A stretch of 64,000 nt of DNA from JAGAJR01 sp048463395 (GCA_048463395.1 DBFWPL010000021.1:124001-188000); one strand, 5' to 3'. Shown: positions 9,376 to 18,277, numbered from the stretch's first letter. The notes: generated by a model from the letters alone, not told the origin. Program-made: numbers and translations.

Positions 9376-9555
9376 CTATTCGTTTTCTTTCTTTTTGAGC
9401 AGATATTTCAGTTTATTCAAGGCCTGAAATTTCATTTGCTCTTCCGTTAAAGATGCCGGGACAACAACAGTTGCCTCAATTTGGGTTTCCGGCTCGACAG
9501 CAGTAACTTTCATATAGCTGCCCGAGCGAATGAATTCAAACAAAATTTCGGTCAT
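9376..9555 (-). CDS. DUF6898-type small protein, 59 residues
   Basis: A small protein starting MTEILFEFIRSGSYMKVTA, with a pattern typical of the alphaproteobacterial DUF6898 family: xLFEFxxxGxxxKVTAxxPxTxxE, then a helix ending KLKYLLKK. Function is unknown. I chose the Met at 9555 because a GGGG ribosome site lies just upstream. The longer open frame (to 9687) is only overlap with the acetyltransferase gene. The start overlaps the end of the GNAT gene by 20 nt, so the two are cotranscribed. Confidence 0.8.
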   Translation of the reverse strand: MTEILFEFIRSGSYMKVTAVEPETQIEATVVVPASLTEEQMKFQALNKLKYLLKKKENE

Positions 9556-10339
9556 ATTGCCCCGCCGCAAAGACCAAACTGCTTTCAAACTGACGGTTTC
9601 TGTCTTTATATTTGAAGTCATGGGTTTTATTAAACAGTACTTTCTGACGGCTGTCGTCATATCCTCTGGCAACATATCCCTGTTCAATCAACCGGCTGAC
9701 GTTTTCAATATCCATTTCGGCATAAGAGAGTTCTTGCGGAATTTGCACAACGTTAAAATTAACCTCTTTGCCGATTTCTTTAGCCATATAAATAATATGA
9801 CCGCCGTCATCGGGGTCGATCGCGGCCTGCGTGATGCACATTCCGTTGCGAAACCCGTTGCGATAACTGTAAAAATTTTTAATATCGACCATGGTTACGG
9901 CATATTTTTTATGATACTGCTGATAAGCCACTTTTTGACGGACAGAGTTCATAATCGAGGCCAAATTGTTTCCTCTGTATTCAGGACTGACAGAGGCCTG
10001 TTCCAATACGGCAACCCGATCAGGTTCATAATCCAAAGCAAACCCCGGTAAAACATTATCAATATTGTTTTTATTCACAAAATTTGCCGAGGCATAGCCA
10101 ACCAACTTACCGTCCACAAAAGTTCCGATAAACAAATTGTCTGGATTATCCACCATCCTCTGGAAATCGCTCATTTTTTTATGATGGATAAAGCATTCCT
10201 GCCCCGGTTTCAGATTGGCAAGAATAACTTTGTGCAGTTCGTAAACATCGGCAACATCTTGTGAAGAGATGTGTCTGATAACATATTTTTTGTTATTTTT
10301 CATGAGTCTCCCGCTCATAATTACGGCTTCTGAAGACAT
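9536..10339 (-). CDS. GNAT-family acetyltransferase
   Basis: A GNAT acetyltransferase of 267 residues. The acetyl-CoA binding region is seen in LEQASVSPEYRGNNLASIM (motif A with R/Q-x-x-G-x-G/A-like YRGNNLA), after strand LVGYASANFV. The C-terminal third (about residues 190-267) is an extension outside the core fold. The substrate cannot be told. The start at 10339 has AAGGA 7 nt upstream. A later Met (MKNNKKY, residue 13) is possible. It is cotranscribed with the DUF6898-type gene, which it overlaps. Confidence 0.8.
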   Translation of the reverse strand: MSSEAVIMSGRLMKNNKKYVIRHISSQDVADVYELHKVILANLKPGQECFIHHKKMSDFQRMVDNPDNLFIGTFVDGKLVGYASANFVNKNNIDNVLPGFALDYEPDRVAVLEQASVSPEYRGNNLASIMNSVRQKVAYQQYHKKYAVTMVDIKNFYSYRNGFRNGMCITQAAIDPDDGGHIIYMAKEIGKEVNFNVVQIPQELSYAEMDIENVSRLIEQGYVARGYDDSRQKVLFNKTHDFKYKDRNRQFESSLVFAAGQYDRNFV

Positions 10340-10406
10340 AATCGCATCCTTATTGAAAATATATTTGAAAATTAAAATTATTTTGCCGTAAAATCAGGCG
10401 GAAAGG

Positions 10407-10477
10407 ACATGAGTTTAATCCCAGCCAGGGTTATCCCCTAGCGGTCATTTTTCGTATGTATTTTATCAAACTCATGT
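10407..10477. other. Long inverted repeat upstream of GNAT gene, possible structured RNA
   Basis: Perfect 10-base arms ACATGAGTTT (10407-10416) and AAACTCATGT (10468-10477) enclose 51 bases that include a G/C-rich part (CCCAGCCAGGGTTATCCCC) unlike the AT-rich surroundings. It sits between the start of the GNAT gene and the terminator of parC, and has no open frame of note. It could be a small RNA, a leader of the GNAT transcript or a dispersed repeat unit. I cannot tell which. Confidence 0.35.
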
Positions 10478-10488
10478 TCATAAAAAGA

Positions 10489-10516
10489 ATTGCTCCGATT
10501 TTTAATTCGGAGCAAT
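10489..10516 (-). terminator. Rho-independent terminator after parC
   Basis: The stem ATTGCTCCGA / TCGGAGCAAT with an 8 nt loop is followed on the minus strand by TCTTTTTATG. It lies 31 nt beyond the parC stop. Confidence 0.75.
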
Positions 10517-10547
10517 GATATTCAAACAGCATTTTATTGTCAATAAT

Positions 10548-12770
10548 TTATTTTCCCATAAATTTATTATTTTTAGGGAAGCCGAACGGTACCAGTTTGC
10601 CGACTTGGGCTCTGTGTCCAAACCAAGTCATCAAATCCGTTTCCACTTTGACACCGCCGCTGCGGGCATAGGAAAATCCTTCTTCGGCATTAAATATTTG
10701 GATATCCGACATATTGCCGTCTTTATATTTTTGCAGAGCAACACCTCGACCGCGAGCCATACTTGGAATTTCTTCCACTTTGAAAATTAATAATTTTCTG
10801 TTTTCTCCGACAATTGCCACGCTGTCTCCGGTAACTTTTCTGCACATAACCGCATGTTCCCCGTCAGCAACGTTCATAATCTTACGTCCGTTTCTGGTCT
10901 GGGCAATCAGATGATTTTCATCGACCAAAAACCCCTTACCCGTATTGGACGCAATCAGATAATTTGTTTTCGGCTCAAAAACAAACATCTCGCAAATATT
11001 GTCATTATTGCTTAAATCCACCATCAGACGCAGCGGTTGTCCAAATCCGCGGCCGCTTGGTATCTCGTTGGCGGAGATATTGAAGAATTTTCCTGAGGTA
11101 TCAAACAAGATGATTTTATCCGTAGTCTGGGCATGGATGGCTATTTGCAAAGCATCGTCATCTTTGAATTTGAATTCTTCGTTCAAGTCGCTATGCCCTT
11201 TAATGCAGCGTATCCATCCTTTTTGTGAAAGAATTACCGTAATGGGTTCTTTTTCAACAAAAACTTCCAACGGAACATCTACCTCTTCCGTTACTTCCGC
11301 AAAATCCGTGCGTCTGCGGCCAAGGGCTGTCTTCTTGCCAAATTTCTCACGGATGAGTTTAATCTCTCCGGCAATCGCTTCCCAACGTTTACCCTCATCG
11401 CTTAACAGAGCTTCCAACTCGCCTTTTTCAGCAGACAAATCGTCATGTTCGCGTTTAATTTCTACTTCTTCAAGTTTACGCAAACTCCTGAGTTTCATAT
11501 TTAAAATGGCTTCAGTCTGATTTTCGGTAAGGTTGAACTCCTGCATCATCACTGCTTTGGCGTTTTCTTCTTCGCGGATAATTCGGATAATTTCATCCAA
11601 ATTCAGATACGCAATCAAATAACCGGAAAGAATCTCCAGACGGTTGTTGATTTTATCCAGCCGATATTGAACTCGTCTTTCCAACACATTGATTCTGTGT
11701 CTTAAAAACTCGTGCAACACTTCCTTAATACTGAGAACGCGAGGCACACCGTCAGAATCCAAAACATTCATATTCATATTAAAACGAGACTCTAATTCGG
11801 TCTGTTTAAACAGGTGTTCCATCAGAAGATTAGCGTCTACGGTACGGTTTTTAGGCACTAAAACAATACGGACATCATGAGTTGATTCATCTCGGATATC
11901 ATCCAGCATCGGTAATTTTTTATCCTGAAGCAGGCCGGCGATTTTTTCAATTAATTTAGATTTAACAACCTGATACGGAATTTCTTTAATAATGATTTGA
12001 TATTGTCCGTGGGTTAAGTCTTCCTTTTCCCATTTTGCACGGATACGGAAAGTTCCCTTTCCTTGAGTATAGGTGTCTAACATACTGGAAAAGCTGTCAA
12101 TTATGATTCCTCCGGTCGGAAAATCCGGCCCCTTGATACGTCTGACCAGTGGTTCTATTTCACAGTCAGGTTTCTCAATCATATACAACAACGCGTCGCA
12201 GATTTCGCTTAAGTTATGCGGCGGAATATTGGTGGCCATACCGACAGCAATACCGGAAGAGCCGTTACACAACAAGTTCGGCACCATCCCCGGCATCACA
12301 ACAGGTTCTTCTTCCTCCCCGTCATAAGTCTCTCTGAAATCAACGGCGTTTTCGTTTAATCCTTCCATCAGGGCAATGGCAAATTCCGTTAGACGAGCCT
12401 CCGTATAACGCATGGCGGCAGGATTGTCGCCGTCAATATTACCGAAGTTTCCCTGTCCGTCGACCAAGGGGTAACGAACCGAGAAATCCTGAGCCAAACG
12501 GCACATTGCTCCGTAAACGGCACTGTCTCCGTGCGGGTGGTATTTACCGATAACATCACCAACCACACGGGCACATTTCTTAAATCCTGATTTCGGATCA
12601 AGGTGTAATTGACGCATAGCGTAAAGCAAACGGCGGTGTACCGGTTTCAATCCGTCGCGGACATCCGGCAAGGAACGGGAAACAATGGTGGACATTGCAT
12701 AAGACAGGTAGCGGCTGCTTAATTCCTCGGCTAAATGCACATCCTTGATTTTTTCTTCTACTTCGGCCAT
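10548..12770 (-). CDS. parC: DNA topoisomerase IV subunit A
   Basis: The breakage-reunion subunit of topoisomerase IV, which decatenates daughter chromosomes. The N-terminal domain has LKPVHRRLLYAM, the active-site Tyr122 in AAMRYTEARL, and PHNLSEICDALLYMI. The C-terminal beta-pinwheel contains degenerate repeats (GRGFGQPL, ARGRGVALQ). At 740 residues it fits ParC. The lack of a full GyrA box and the overall pattern favour ParC over GyrA. In the quinolone-resistance region, HPHGDSAVYGAM keeps the Ser (E. coli Ser80) but has Gly where E. coli ParC has Glu84 and GyrA has Asp87. parE is not in the window. The gene is 18 nt downstream of recO in the same direction. Confidence 0.93.
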   Translation of the reverse strand: MAEVEEKIKDVHLAEELSSRYLSYAMSTIVSRSLPDVRDGLKPVHRRLLYAMRQLHLDPKSGFKKCARVVGDVIGKYHPHGDSAVYGAMCRLAQDFSVRYPLVDGQGNFGNIDGDNPAAMRYTEARLTEFAIALMEGLNENAVDFRETYDGEEEEPVVMPGMVPNLLCNGSSGIAVGMATNIPPHNLSEICDALLYMIEKPDCEIEPLVRRIKGPDFPTGGIIIDSFSSMLDTYTQGKGTFRIRAKWEKEDLTHGQYQIIIKEIPYQVVKSKLIEKIAGLLQDKKLPMLDDIRDESTHDVRIVLVPKNRTVDANLLMEHLFKQTELESRFNMNMNVLDSDGVPRVLSIKEVLHEFLRHRINVLERRVQYRLDKINNRLEILSGYLIAYLNLDEIIRIIREEENAKAVMMQEFNLTENQTEAILNMKLRSLRKLEEVEIKREHDDLSAEKGELEALLSDEGKRWEAIAGEIKLIREKFGKKTALGRRRTDFAEVTEEVDVPLEVFVEKEPITVILSQKGWIRCIKGHSDLNEEFKFKDDDALQIAIHAQTTDKIILFDTSGKFFNISANEIPSGRGFGQPLRLMVDLSNNDNICEMFVFEPKTNYLIASNTGKGFLVDENHLIAQTRNGRKIMNVADGEHAVMCRKVTGDSVAIVGENRKLLIFKVEEIPSMARGRGVALQKYKDGNMSDIQIFNAEEGFSYARSGGVKVETDLMTWFGHRAQVGKLVPFGFPKNNKFMGK

Positions 12771-12788
12771 TTTTTTACTCTGTTCGTC

Positions 12789-13529
12789 TTACAATTGTTT
12801 CTTTTTATTGAAATATTCTTTCAAATTCGAGCCCAAATTAGCACGGTTTTCAGGGAATTTCAAGTTATGAGTTTGAAAAAAGTTTTTATTGAGGAAAAAA
12901 CCGGTCATACTTAGCAAATCAACTATTTCAGAGGGATTGGGGCGGTAGTTTTCATCGACAATATATTGCGGGAAAGCAAACAATCTGTCCCGATACGGAA
13001 GCCCTGCTTCTTCACAAACGGCTTTTCCGGTTTTCGGAGAAACATATTTGAGATTTTCAGTGGTTCCGGTGGCAGAACATTCACTTAAATCCAATCCGAC
13101 ACCCAAATAATCAAGAAGATAAAATTCAAAGAAAGAATAATGCGTTATCCAATTATCTTCATTTATAAAATTAAAAAAATCATCAACACGGCGATAAAAA
13201 TTTTCCAGATTTTCCTGTTCAGGCATACAAGCATTGCACAATCCGCATAAAGCGGCCAGAACTTCCAATTTGAAAGCCTCCCCCATAAAATTAACCGAAC
13301 AAGGAGAGAGCAATTCAACTTTGAAGCTTAACATATTATCATCAACTCTGGCATATGCATCTACGCTTACCAGATTGCCAAGCTGATATGTTCCCAAGTT
13401 CTTTTTACTCAGACAATTTTTGACGTATCCGGTTATTTTTCCGTTGTTTTTTGTCAGCAAAGTAAGAATGAGCGAACGTTCGCCGTGTTTTCTTAAATTA
13501 ATGATATATCCTTCGTCTTGAAACCGCAT
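12789..13529 (-). CDS. recO: DNA repair protein RecO
   Basis: RecO helps load RecA on gapped DNA in the RecFOR pathway. The N-terminal OB fold begins MRFQDEGYIINLRKHGERSLIL, followed by the helical domain with CGLCNACMPEQ. The C-terminus has YVSPKTGKAVCEEAG. At 246 residues from the Met at 13529 it matches the family. That start has a strong GGAGGGG ribosome site, so I prefer it to the frame opening at 13598, which would run back into the kdsA terminator hairpin. parC follows after 18 nt. Confidence 0.9.
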   Translation of the reverse strand: MRFQDEGYIINLRKHGERSLILTLLTKNNGKITGYVKNCLSKKNLGTYQLGNLVSVDAYARVDDNMLSFKVELLSPCSVNFMGEAFKLEVLAALCGLCNACMPEQENLENFYRRVDDFFNFINEDNWITHYSFFEFYLLDYLGVGLDLSECSATGTTENLKYVSPKTGKAVCEEAGLPYRDRLFAFPQYIVDENYRPNPSEIVDLLSMTGFFLNKNFFQTHNLKFPENRANLGSNLKEYFNKKKQL

Positions 13530-13592
13530 AACCCCTCCGTTGACGGAAGTGTATTGATTTTCAACCCCGTCGTCAATGCTATTCTTGTAAAA

Positions 13593-13627
13593 AAGCAAAA
13601 GCCTGAGTTTAACTCAGGCTTTTGCTT
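13593..13627 (-). terminator. Rho-independent terminator after kdsA
   Basis: A near-perfect palindrome, AGCAAAAGCCTGAGTT / AACTCAGGCTTTTGCT, followed on the minus strand by TTTTTTAC. It separates kdsA from recO. Confidence 0.85.
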
Positions 13628-13641
13628 CCAATCGGTATATT

Positions 13642-14529
13642 TTAGACAATTTGTGCGACTTTTGTTTTCTGTTTATGAAAACGTTTATTCAGTTCGTCAT
13701 ATGCTTTGAGCTCTTCCAGAACAGCAGGCATATCTCTGAGAGCAATCGTATTCGGTCCATCAGACAAAGCTTTATCCGGATTTTCGTGTGTTTCCATAAA
13801 AACGGCGGCAACACCGACGGCAACAGCCGCACGAGCCAGAACCGGAGCAAACTCACGTTGTCCGCCGGTTGATGAGCCCTTCCCTCCCGGTTGTTGTACC
13901 GAGTGGGTTGCATCAAAAATGACCGGACAGCCGGTATCCTGAGACATCTGCGGAAAAGCACGCATATCAACCACCAATGTATTATAACCAAAGCTTGTGC
14001 CTCGTTCGGTAATACAAACGTTCTCGTTTCCGCTGTCAGTTACCTTTTTGACAATATTATTGACATCCCAAGGAGCAAGAAATTGTCCTTTTTTGACATT
14101 GACGATTTTTCCGGTCTGTGCGGCAGCAACAACCAAATCGGTCTGGCGGCACAAGAATGCCGGAATCTGTAATATATCGACATGTTTGGCCACTTCAGCA
14201 CACTGCCAGGTTTCATGGACATCGGTTACAATAGGAATATTATTATAAAGTTTCTTTATTTCATCAAAGGTCCGCATTCCCTCGTCCAGACCGACACCTC
14301 TGGCTCCATGAATCGAAGTACGGTTGGCTTTATCAAATGAGGCCTTAAAAATATAGTTCATACCGAGCTTGGAAGTTATTTCCCTCATGGCTCCGCAAAT
14401 GTCTATGGCATGCTGGCGGCTTTCAATCTGGCAAGGACCGCAAAGCAAAGACAACGGCAATTCATTGCCGATTTCAAATCCGGCAAGCTTAATTTTCTTT
14501 TGCGGATAAAAAGTTTTAATTTCAGCCAT
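13642..14529 (-). CDS. kdsA: 3-deoxy-8-phosphooctulonate synthase (KDO-8-P synthase)
   Basis: KdsA condenses phosphoenolpyruvate with arabinose 5-phosphate to make KDO 8-phosphate for the lipopolysaccharide core. The family motifs GPCQIES, KASFDKANRTS, GTSFGYNTLVVDMR and FDATHSVQ are present. Length is 295 residues (usual about 280). It is followed downstream by recO and preceded by pagP, another lipid A/LPS gene. Many alphaproteobacteria have pyrG next to kdsA; here pagP sits between them. Confidence 0.96.
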   Translation of the reverse strand: MAEIKTFYPQKKIKLAGFEIGNELPLSLLCGPCQIESRQHAIDICGAMREITSKLGMNYIFKASFDKANRTSIHGARGVGLDEGMRTFDEIKKLYNNIPIVTDVHETWQCAEVAKHVDILQIPAFLCRQTDLVVAAAQTGKIVNVKKGQFLAPWDVNNIVKKVTDSGNENVCITERGTSFGYNTLVVDMRAFPQMSQDTGCPVIFDATHSVQQPGGKGSSTGGQREFAPVLARAAVAVGVAAVFMETHENPDKALSDGPNTIALRDMPAVLEELKAYDELNKRFHKQKTKVAQIV

Positions 14530-14630
14530 AGTATCTCCTTTATTTGGTAATCAAACTATTTTCCCCTATATACCTAAAAGTATCCTTTGTCAAGTCTTTG
14601 TAAAAATTTTCAACATTTTGTCTAAATATT

Positions 14631-15203
14631 TTAATTTAATTCAAATCTCAGCCAGGTAAAAAGGACGTTTCCGTCGTTTTTTACGCCCGGAACATAGGCT
14701 GCCTGCACCGCCATTCCCTTGTAACTCAGTCCGACAATCGGTAACGGCAGAGGAACCGGAATATAAGAATATTCGTGTCTTTGGGTCAAACTGGCGGTGA
14801 ATCCTACCCCGCCTTTCCAATCTCCGTTATCATCCAATTCCCAGTTCTTAAGGAAAGCATAACCGAAAATCGTTTCCAAGTAAAAATTGGAATCCTTAAA
14901 TCCCATGGCATATAACCCATGCCAATCTCCGTCTTCATCATAACGAGAAACGCCAAAGCCGATGCCCCACGGTTCTTCGTTATATTCTTCTACTTTGTCT
15001 TTATCATAAAAAAGGCGGTTATGCCAAGTCCAAACAGGAACATATAAGTCATATGTGTCAGCGTGCCATGTCTGTTTTAAATTGTTTTCGATTTTGTCCC
15101 AGAAATTTTCCAATTCATAGCGGCAAATTTTTGCTTCGGCGTTTTCTGCGAAGAAAATCAGAGTCCATAAAAGAGAAAAGATGCAAACAAATTTCTTTAG
15201 CAT
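14631..15203 (-). CDS. pagP: Lipid A palmitoyltransferase PagP
   Basis: PagP is an outer-membrane beta-barrel enzyme that moves palmitate from phospholipid to lipid A. From the Met at 15203 the protein has 190 residues: a signal peptide (MLKKFVCIFSLLWTLIFF…AEA), an amphipathic helix, then the barrel. Conserved PagP stretches include YDLYVPVWTWHNR, YNEEPWGIGFGVSR, WHGLYAMGFKDS and a C-terminal LRFELN. His61, Asp104 and Ser105 have exactly the spacing of the E. coli catalytic His33, Asp76 and Ser77. The start was chosen for its AGGA site; an upstream Met (15269) lies inside the pyrG terminator. PagP is best known from enteric, Bordetella and Legionella species, so its presence here is notable. 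Confidence 0.92.
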   Translation of the reverse strand: MLKKFVCIFSLLWTLIFFAENAEAKICRYELENFWDKIENNLKQTWHADTYDLYVPVWTWHNRLFYDKDKVEEYNEEPWGIGFGVSRYDEDGDWHGLYAMGFKDSNFYLETIFGYAFLKNWELDDNGDWKGGVGFTASLTQRHEYSYIPVPLPLPIVGLSYKGMAVQAAYVPGVKNDGNVLFTWLRFELN

Positions 15204-15218
15204 ATTAATTATTCCTGA

Positions 15219-15258
15219 TAAAAAGCAGTATAACGGATTGTGTGTATACTGCTTTTTT
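15219..15258 (-). terminator. Terminator after pyrG
   Basis: Arms AAAAAGCAGTATA / TATACTGCTTTTTT with a 12 nt loop between pyrG and pagP. The arms give T-runs on both strands. Confidence 0.75.
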
Positions 15259-15280
15259 GTAAGAATCAATCTTTTTTATA

Positions 15281-16942
15281 TTAAATCAACCGACTTTTAT
15301 CAATCGCCGCCCGCACAAAAGACACAAACAACGGATGCGGGGCAAACGGTTTTGATTTTAATTCCGGATGGAACTGAACACCAACAAACCACGGATGATC
15401 AGGACGTTCTACAATCTCAGGAAGTTTTCCGTCTGGAGATTTGGCAACGATTTTCATTCCGGCTTTTTCTAATTGGTCGGCATATTTAATATTTACCTCA
15501 TAACGGTGGCGGTGTCGTTCGGAAATATTTTCACTGCCATAAATGCGGTAAACCAGCGAATCTTTATCCAAAACAGAAGGATAAGCCCCTAACCTCATGG
15601 TGCCGCCCAAATCTCCGTCTTTTGAACGGTGTTCTTTGGCTCCGGCTTTATCCCATTCTGTCATCAAACCGACAACAGGCTCACAGGTGCTGCTCAGTTC
15701 GGTCGTATAAGCATTTTTGAGACCGACAACATTTCGCATCGTCTCAATAACAGCCATTTGCATACCGTAACAAATTCCCAAAAACGGTATTTTATTTTCA
15801 CGGGCATATTGAATCGCAACAATTTTTCCTTCTGTTCCGCGTTGTCCGAAACCTCCCGGAACCAAAATACCGCTGACATCGGACAAATATAAATCCGGAT
15901 CATTTTTCTCCAAAAGTTCGGAATCAATCCATTTGATGCGGACTTTGTATTTGTTGGCAATACCGCCGTGTGTCAGAGCTTCATTAATAGACTTGTAGGC
16001 TTCAAGCAGCTGAGTGTATTTACCGACAACGGCAATTTTCACTTCGCCTTCCGGAGCCCGGATAATTTTTACAATATTTTCCCATTTGCTCAAATCAGCT
16101 TCTTGCGGACAAGGAATACCGAAATGTTTGCAAACCTGACGGTCAATTCCCTCATGGGAATACGCTACGGGAACCTGATAAATCGTATCCACATCCAGAG
16201 CGGCAATAACGTTTTCTTCTCTGATATTACAGAATAAGGCGATTTTTTTCTTTTCATTTTGCGGCAGAGGTATCTGAGAACGGCAAACCAGCATATCCGG
16301 CTGAATACCGTACTCTTGAAGCTTTTTAACCGAGTGTTGGGTCGGTTTGGTTTTCAACTCTCCCGCAGTCGGAATATATGGCAGTAATGTCAGGTGGATG
16401 AACATGGAGCGTTCCCGTCCCAAATCGTAAGCGACTTGGCGAATCGCTTCCAGATATGGCTGCCCTTCAATATCTCCTACCGTTCCGCCGATTTCGCACA
16501 GGACAAAATCTTCATCGGTAATATCTGAAAGAATAAAGTCTTTAATTTCATTCGTAACATGAGGAATAACTTGAATTGTCGCCCCTAAGTAATCCCCGCG
16601 GCGTTCTTTTTCAATAACCTGCATATAAATTTTTCCGGTCGTGATGCTGTCTGTTTTTTTGGCCGGAACACCCGAAAAACGCTCATAGTGCCCTAAATCC
16701 AAATCTGCTTCCGTTCCGTCATCGGTAACAAAAACTTCACCGTGTTGGTACGGGCTCATTGTTCCCGGATCGACGTTTAAATACGGGTCCAATTTACGCA
16801 AACGGACCTTAAACCCTCTGGACTGCAAAACGGATGCCAAAGATGCCGAAGCCAGCCCTTTTCCCAAAGAGGATACAACGCCTCCGGTAATGAAGATGAA
16901 TTTTGCTTTATTACTGTTAATATTCGTATTGTTTTCAGACAT
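15281..16942 (-). CDS. pyrG: CTP synthase
   Basis: PyrG converts UTP to CTP with glutamine or ammonia. The synthase domain begins KFIFITGGVVSSLGKGLASASL with PYLNVDPGTMSPYQHGEVFVTDDG. The class I glutamine amidotransferase domain has LGICYGMQMA (nucleophile Cys) and the HPE triad part in GVQFHPELKS. Length is 553 residues, as expected. It lies downstream of secG and tpiA in the same direction, but a hairpin separates it from secG. Confidence 0.97.
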   Translation of the reverse strand: MSENNTNINSNKAKFIFITGGVVSSLGKGLASASLASVLQSRGFKVRLRKLDPYLNVDPGTMSPYQHGEVFVTDDGTEADLDLGHYERFSGVPAKKTDSITTGKIYMQVIEKERRGDYLGATIQVIPHVTNEIKDFILSDITDEDFVLCEIGGTVGDIEGQPYLEAIRQVAYDLGRERSMFIHLTLLPYIPTAGELKTKPTQHSVKKLQEYGIQPDMLVCRSQIPLPQNEKKKIALFCNIREENVIAALDVDTIYQVPVAYSHEGIDRQVCKHFGIPCPQEADLSKWENIVKIIRAPEGEVKIAVVGKYTQLLEAYKSINEALTHGGIANKYKVRIKWIDSELLEKNDPDLYLSDVSGILVPGGFGQRGTEGKIVAIQYARENKIPFLGICYGMQMAVIETMRNVVGLKNAYTTELSSTCEPVVGLMTEWDKAGAKEHRSKDGDLGGTMRLGAYPSVLDKDSLVYRIYGSENISERHRHRYEVNIKYADQLEKAGMKIVAKSPDGKLPEIVERPDHPWFVGVQFHPELKSKPFAPHPLFVSFVRAAIDKSRLI

Positions 16943-16986
16943 TTAAATCCCCTTTTTGCTAACAATATGCCCGTTTTTAAAGTGAT

Positions 16987-17018
16987 AAAGGCACCTTCTC
17001 TTGAAAGGTGCCTTTTAT
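16987..17018. terminator. Terminator between secG and pyrG
   Basis: Arms AAAGGCACCTT / AAGGTGCCTTT with a 7 nt loop. The T-run is better on the plus strand, but only minus-strand genes flank it, so it most likely ends or attenuates the tpiA-secG transcript. Confidence 0.6.
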
Positions 17019-17036
17019 TTTCGTTTCAGCAGTCAT

Positions 17037-17354
17037 TTATTTTTCTGCCACCGGAGCTGCCGGTACCGAAGGAACGGTTTCTTCTGCGGCAGGGACATCC
17101 AGAATTGAATTACTTTTATGCTCGGCTCCTTTGTAATATAATGACAAAGAAATGCTGGTTATGAAAAAGATTGTGGCTAAAATAGCCGTCATTCTGGTCA
17201 GCAAATTGCCTGTACTGCGGGCATTCAAAAAGCTACTGGCTCCGCTGCCGCCGCCGAGACCGTCTAACGCACCGCCGGAAGAACGCTGCATTAAAATCAC
17301 ACAAACCAAGAATATTGCCACCATTAAATGAATGACCAATAAAACTGTTCCCAT
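17037..17354 (-). CDS. secG: Protein translocase subunit SecG
   Basis: SecG is the small inner-membrane partner of SecYE. From the Met at 17354 it has 105 residues: helix 1 (LLVIHLMVAIFLVCVILMQ), the conserved loop RSSGGALDGLGGGSGASSFL, helix 2 (LTRMTAILATIFFITSISLSL), and a Pro/Ala-rich cytosolic tail. An AAGGA site supports this start; the open frame back to 17423 overlaps tpiA. The pairing tpiA-secG-pyrG is common in alphaproteobacteria. Confidence 0.93.
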   Translation of the reverse strand: MGTVLLVIHLMVAIFLVCVILMQRSSGGALDGLGGGSGASSFLNARSTGNLLTRMTAILATIFFITSISLSLYYKGAEHKSNSILDVPAAEETVPSVPAAPVAEK

Positions 17355-17382
17355 TATAAAATTCCTTTTTCTTCTACTAAAA

Positions 17383-18144
17383 TTAACATCCGGCGTTTTT
17401 GGCAATACCGATAAAGTCAGCAACTTTCAGGCTTGCACCGCCGATTAAAGCTCCGTCAACATCCGGCAAAGATAAAAATTCCTTGGCATTGCCCGGTTTT
17501 ACGGAACCGCCGTACAAAATACGCATTTTATTGGCATTGCCTTTACCCAGTTTTTTCGCCAACACTTTGCGAACAGCGGCGTGAACATCTTCAACGTCAG
17601 CGGCTGTCGGGGTTTTTCCCGTTCCGATAGCCCAAACAGGTTCATAAGCGATAACCGTATCGGCAGCCGTTGCAGACTCCGGAACAGAACCGAGAATCTG
17701 CTTGCTGCAAATATCAATGGTTTTGCCAGCATCACGCTGTTCCAAAGTTTCGCCGATACAAATAATCGTTTTCAAGCCGTTTTCATGAGCGGCAACGGCT
17801 TTTTTGTTAACCAGTTCGTCAGTTTCACCATGATCGGCTCTTCTTTCAGAGTGGCCGAGAATGACATATTGGCAGCCGATTTCTTTTAACATAGCCGGGC
17901 TGACGTCTCCCGTGTGAGCACCCTTTTCGGCAAAATGTGCGTCTTGAGCACCCAGAGCAACTTTAGCTCCCCGCAAAGCCTTTTTGACAGAGGTCAGCAA
18001 TGTGAACGGAGGACATACCAAAAATTCGCATTCAGTTTTACCCATAGCTTTGACTTCGGCGGCAACGCCTTTAGCCAAATCAATTCCGTCAGCCAAAAGG
18101 CCGTTCATTTTCCAGTTGCCTGCAATCAGTTTTTTTCTTGCCAT
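17383..18144 (-). CDS. tpiA: Triose-phosphate isomerase
   Basis: This glycolytic enzyme interconverts dihydroxyacetone phosphate and glyceraldehyde 3-phosphate. The motifs GNWKMN at the start, the catalytic His in ILGHSERR, the catalytic Glu in AYEPVWAIGTG and the phosphate loop ILYGGSVKPGN are seen. Length is 253 residues. It is first in tpiA-secG and diverges from ppiD across a 175 nt gap. Confidence 0.97.
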   Translation of the reverse strand: MARKKLIAGNWKMNGLLADGIDLAKGVAAEVKAMGKTECEFLVCPPFTLLTSVKKALRGAKVALGAQDAHFAEKGAHTGDVSPAMLKEIGCQYVILGHSERRADHGETDELVNKKAVAAHENGLKTIICIGETLEQRDAGKTIDICSKQILGSVPESATAADTVIAYEPVWAIGTGKTPTAADVEDVHAAVRKVLAKKLGKGNANKMRILYGGSVKPGNAKEFLSLPDVDGALIGGASLKVADFIGIAKNAGC

Positions 18145-18247
18145 TGTTACATATCCTTACTAAACATTTTTCTCATTGTAGACTTTCTAGCACAACAAAA
18201 TATTTTTTTCCAGCTAAAAAAACTTTTCAACACGAATATTTATAAGA

Positions 18248-18277
18248 TTGCATATATTATTAATATTGCAGTATACT
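18248..18277 (+). promoter_or_regulatory. Likely sigma-70 promoter of ppiD
   Basis: A TTGCAT -35 (18248-18253) and a TATACT -10 (18272-18277) are spaced 18 nt apart, about 40 nt upstream of the ppiD start, in the gap shared with tpiA. Confidence 0.5.

Noticed and set aside
13530..13598. Longer recO start at 13598
   Set aside because: The extra residues are not RecO-like and the frame runs into the kdsA terminator; the Met at 13529 has GGAGGGG upstream.
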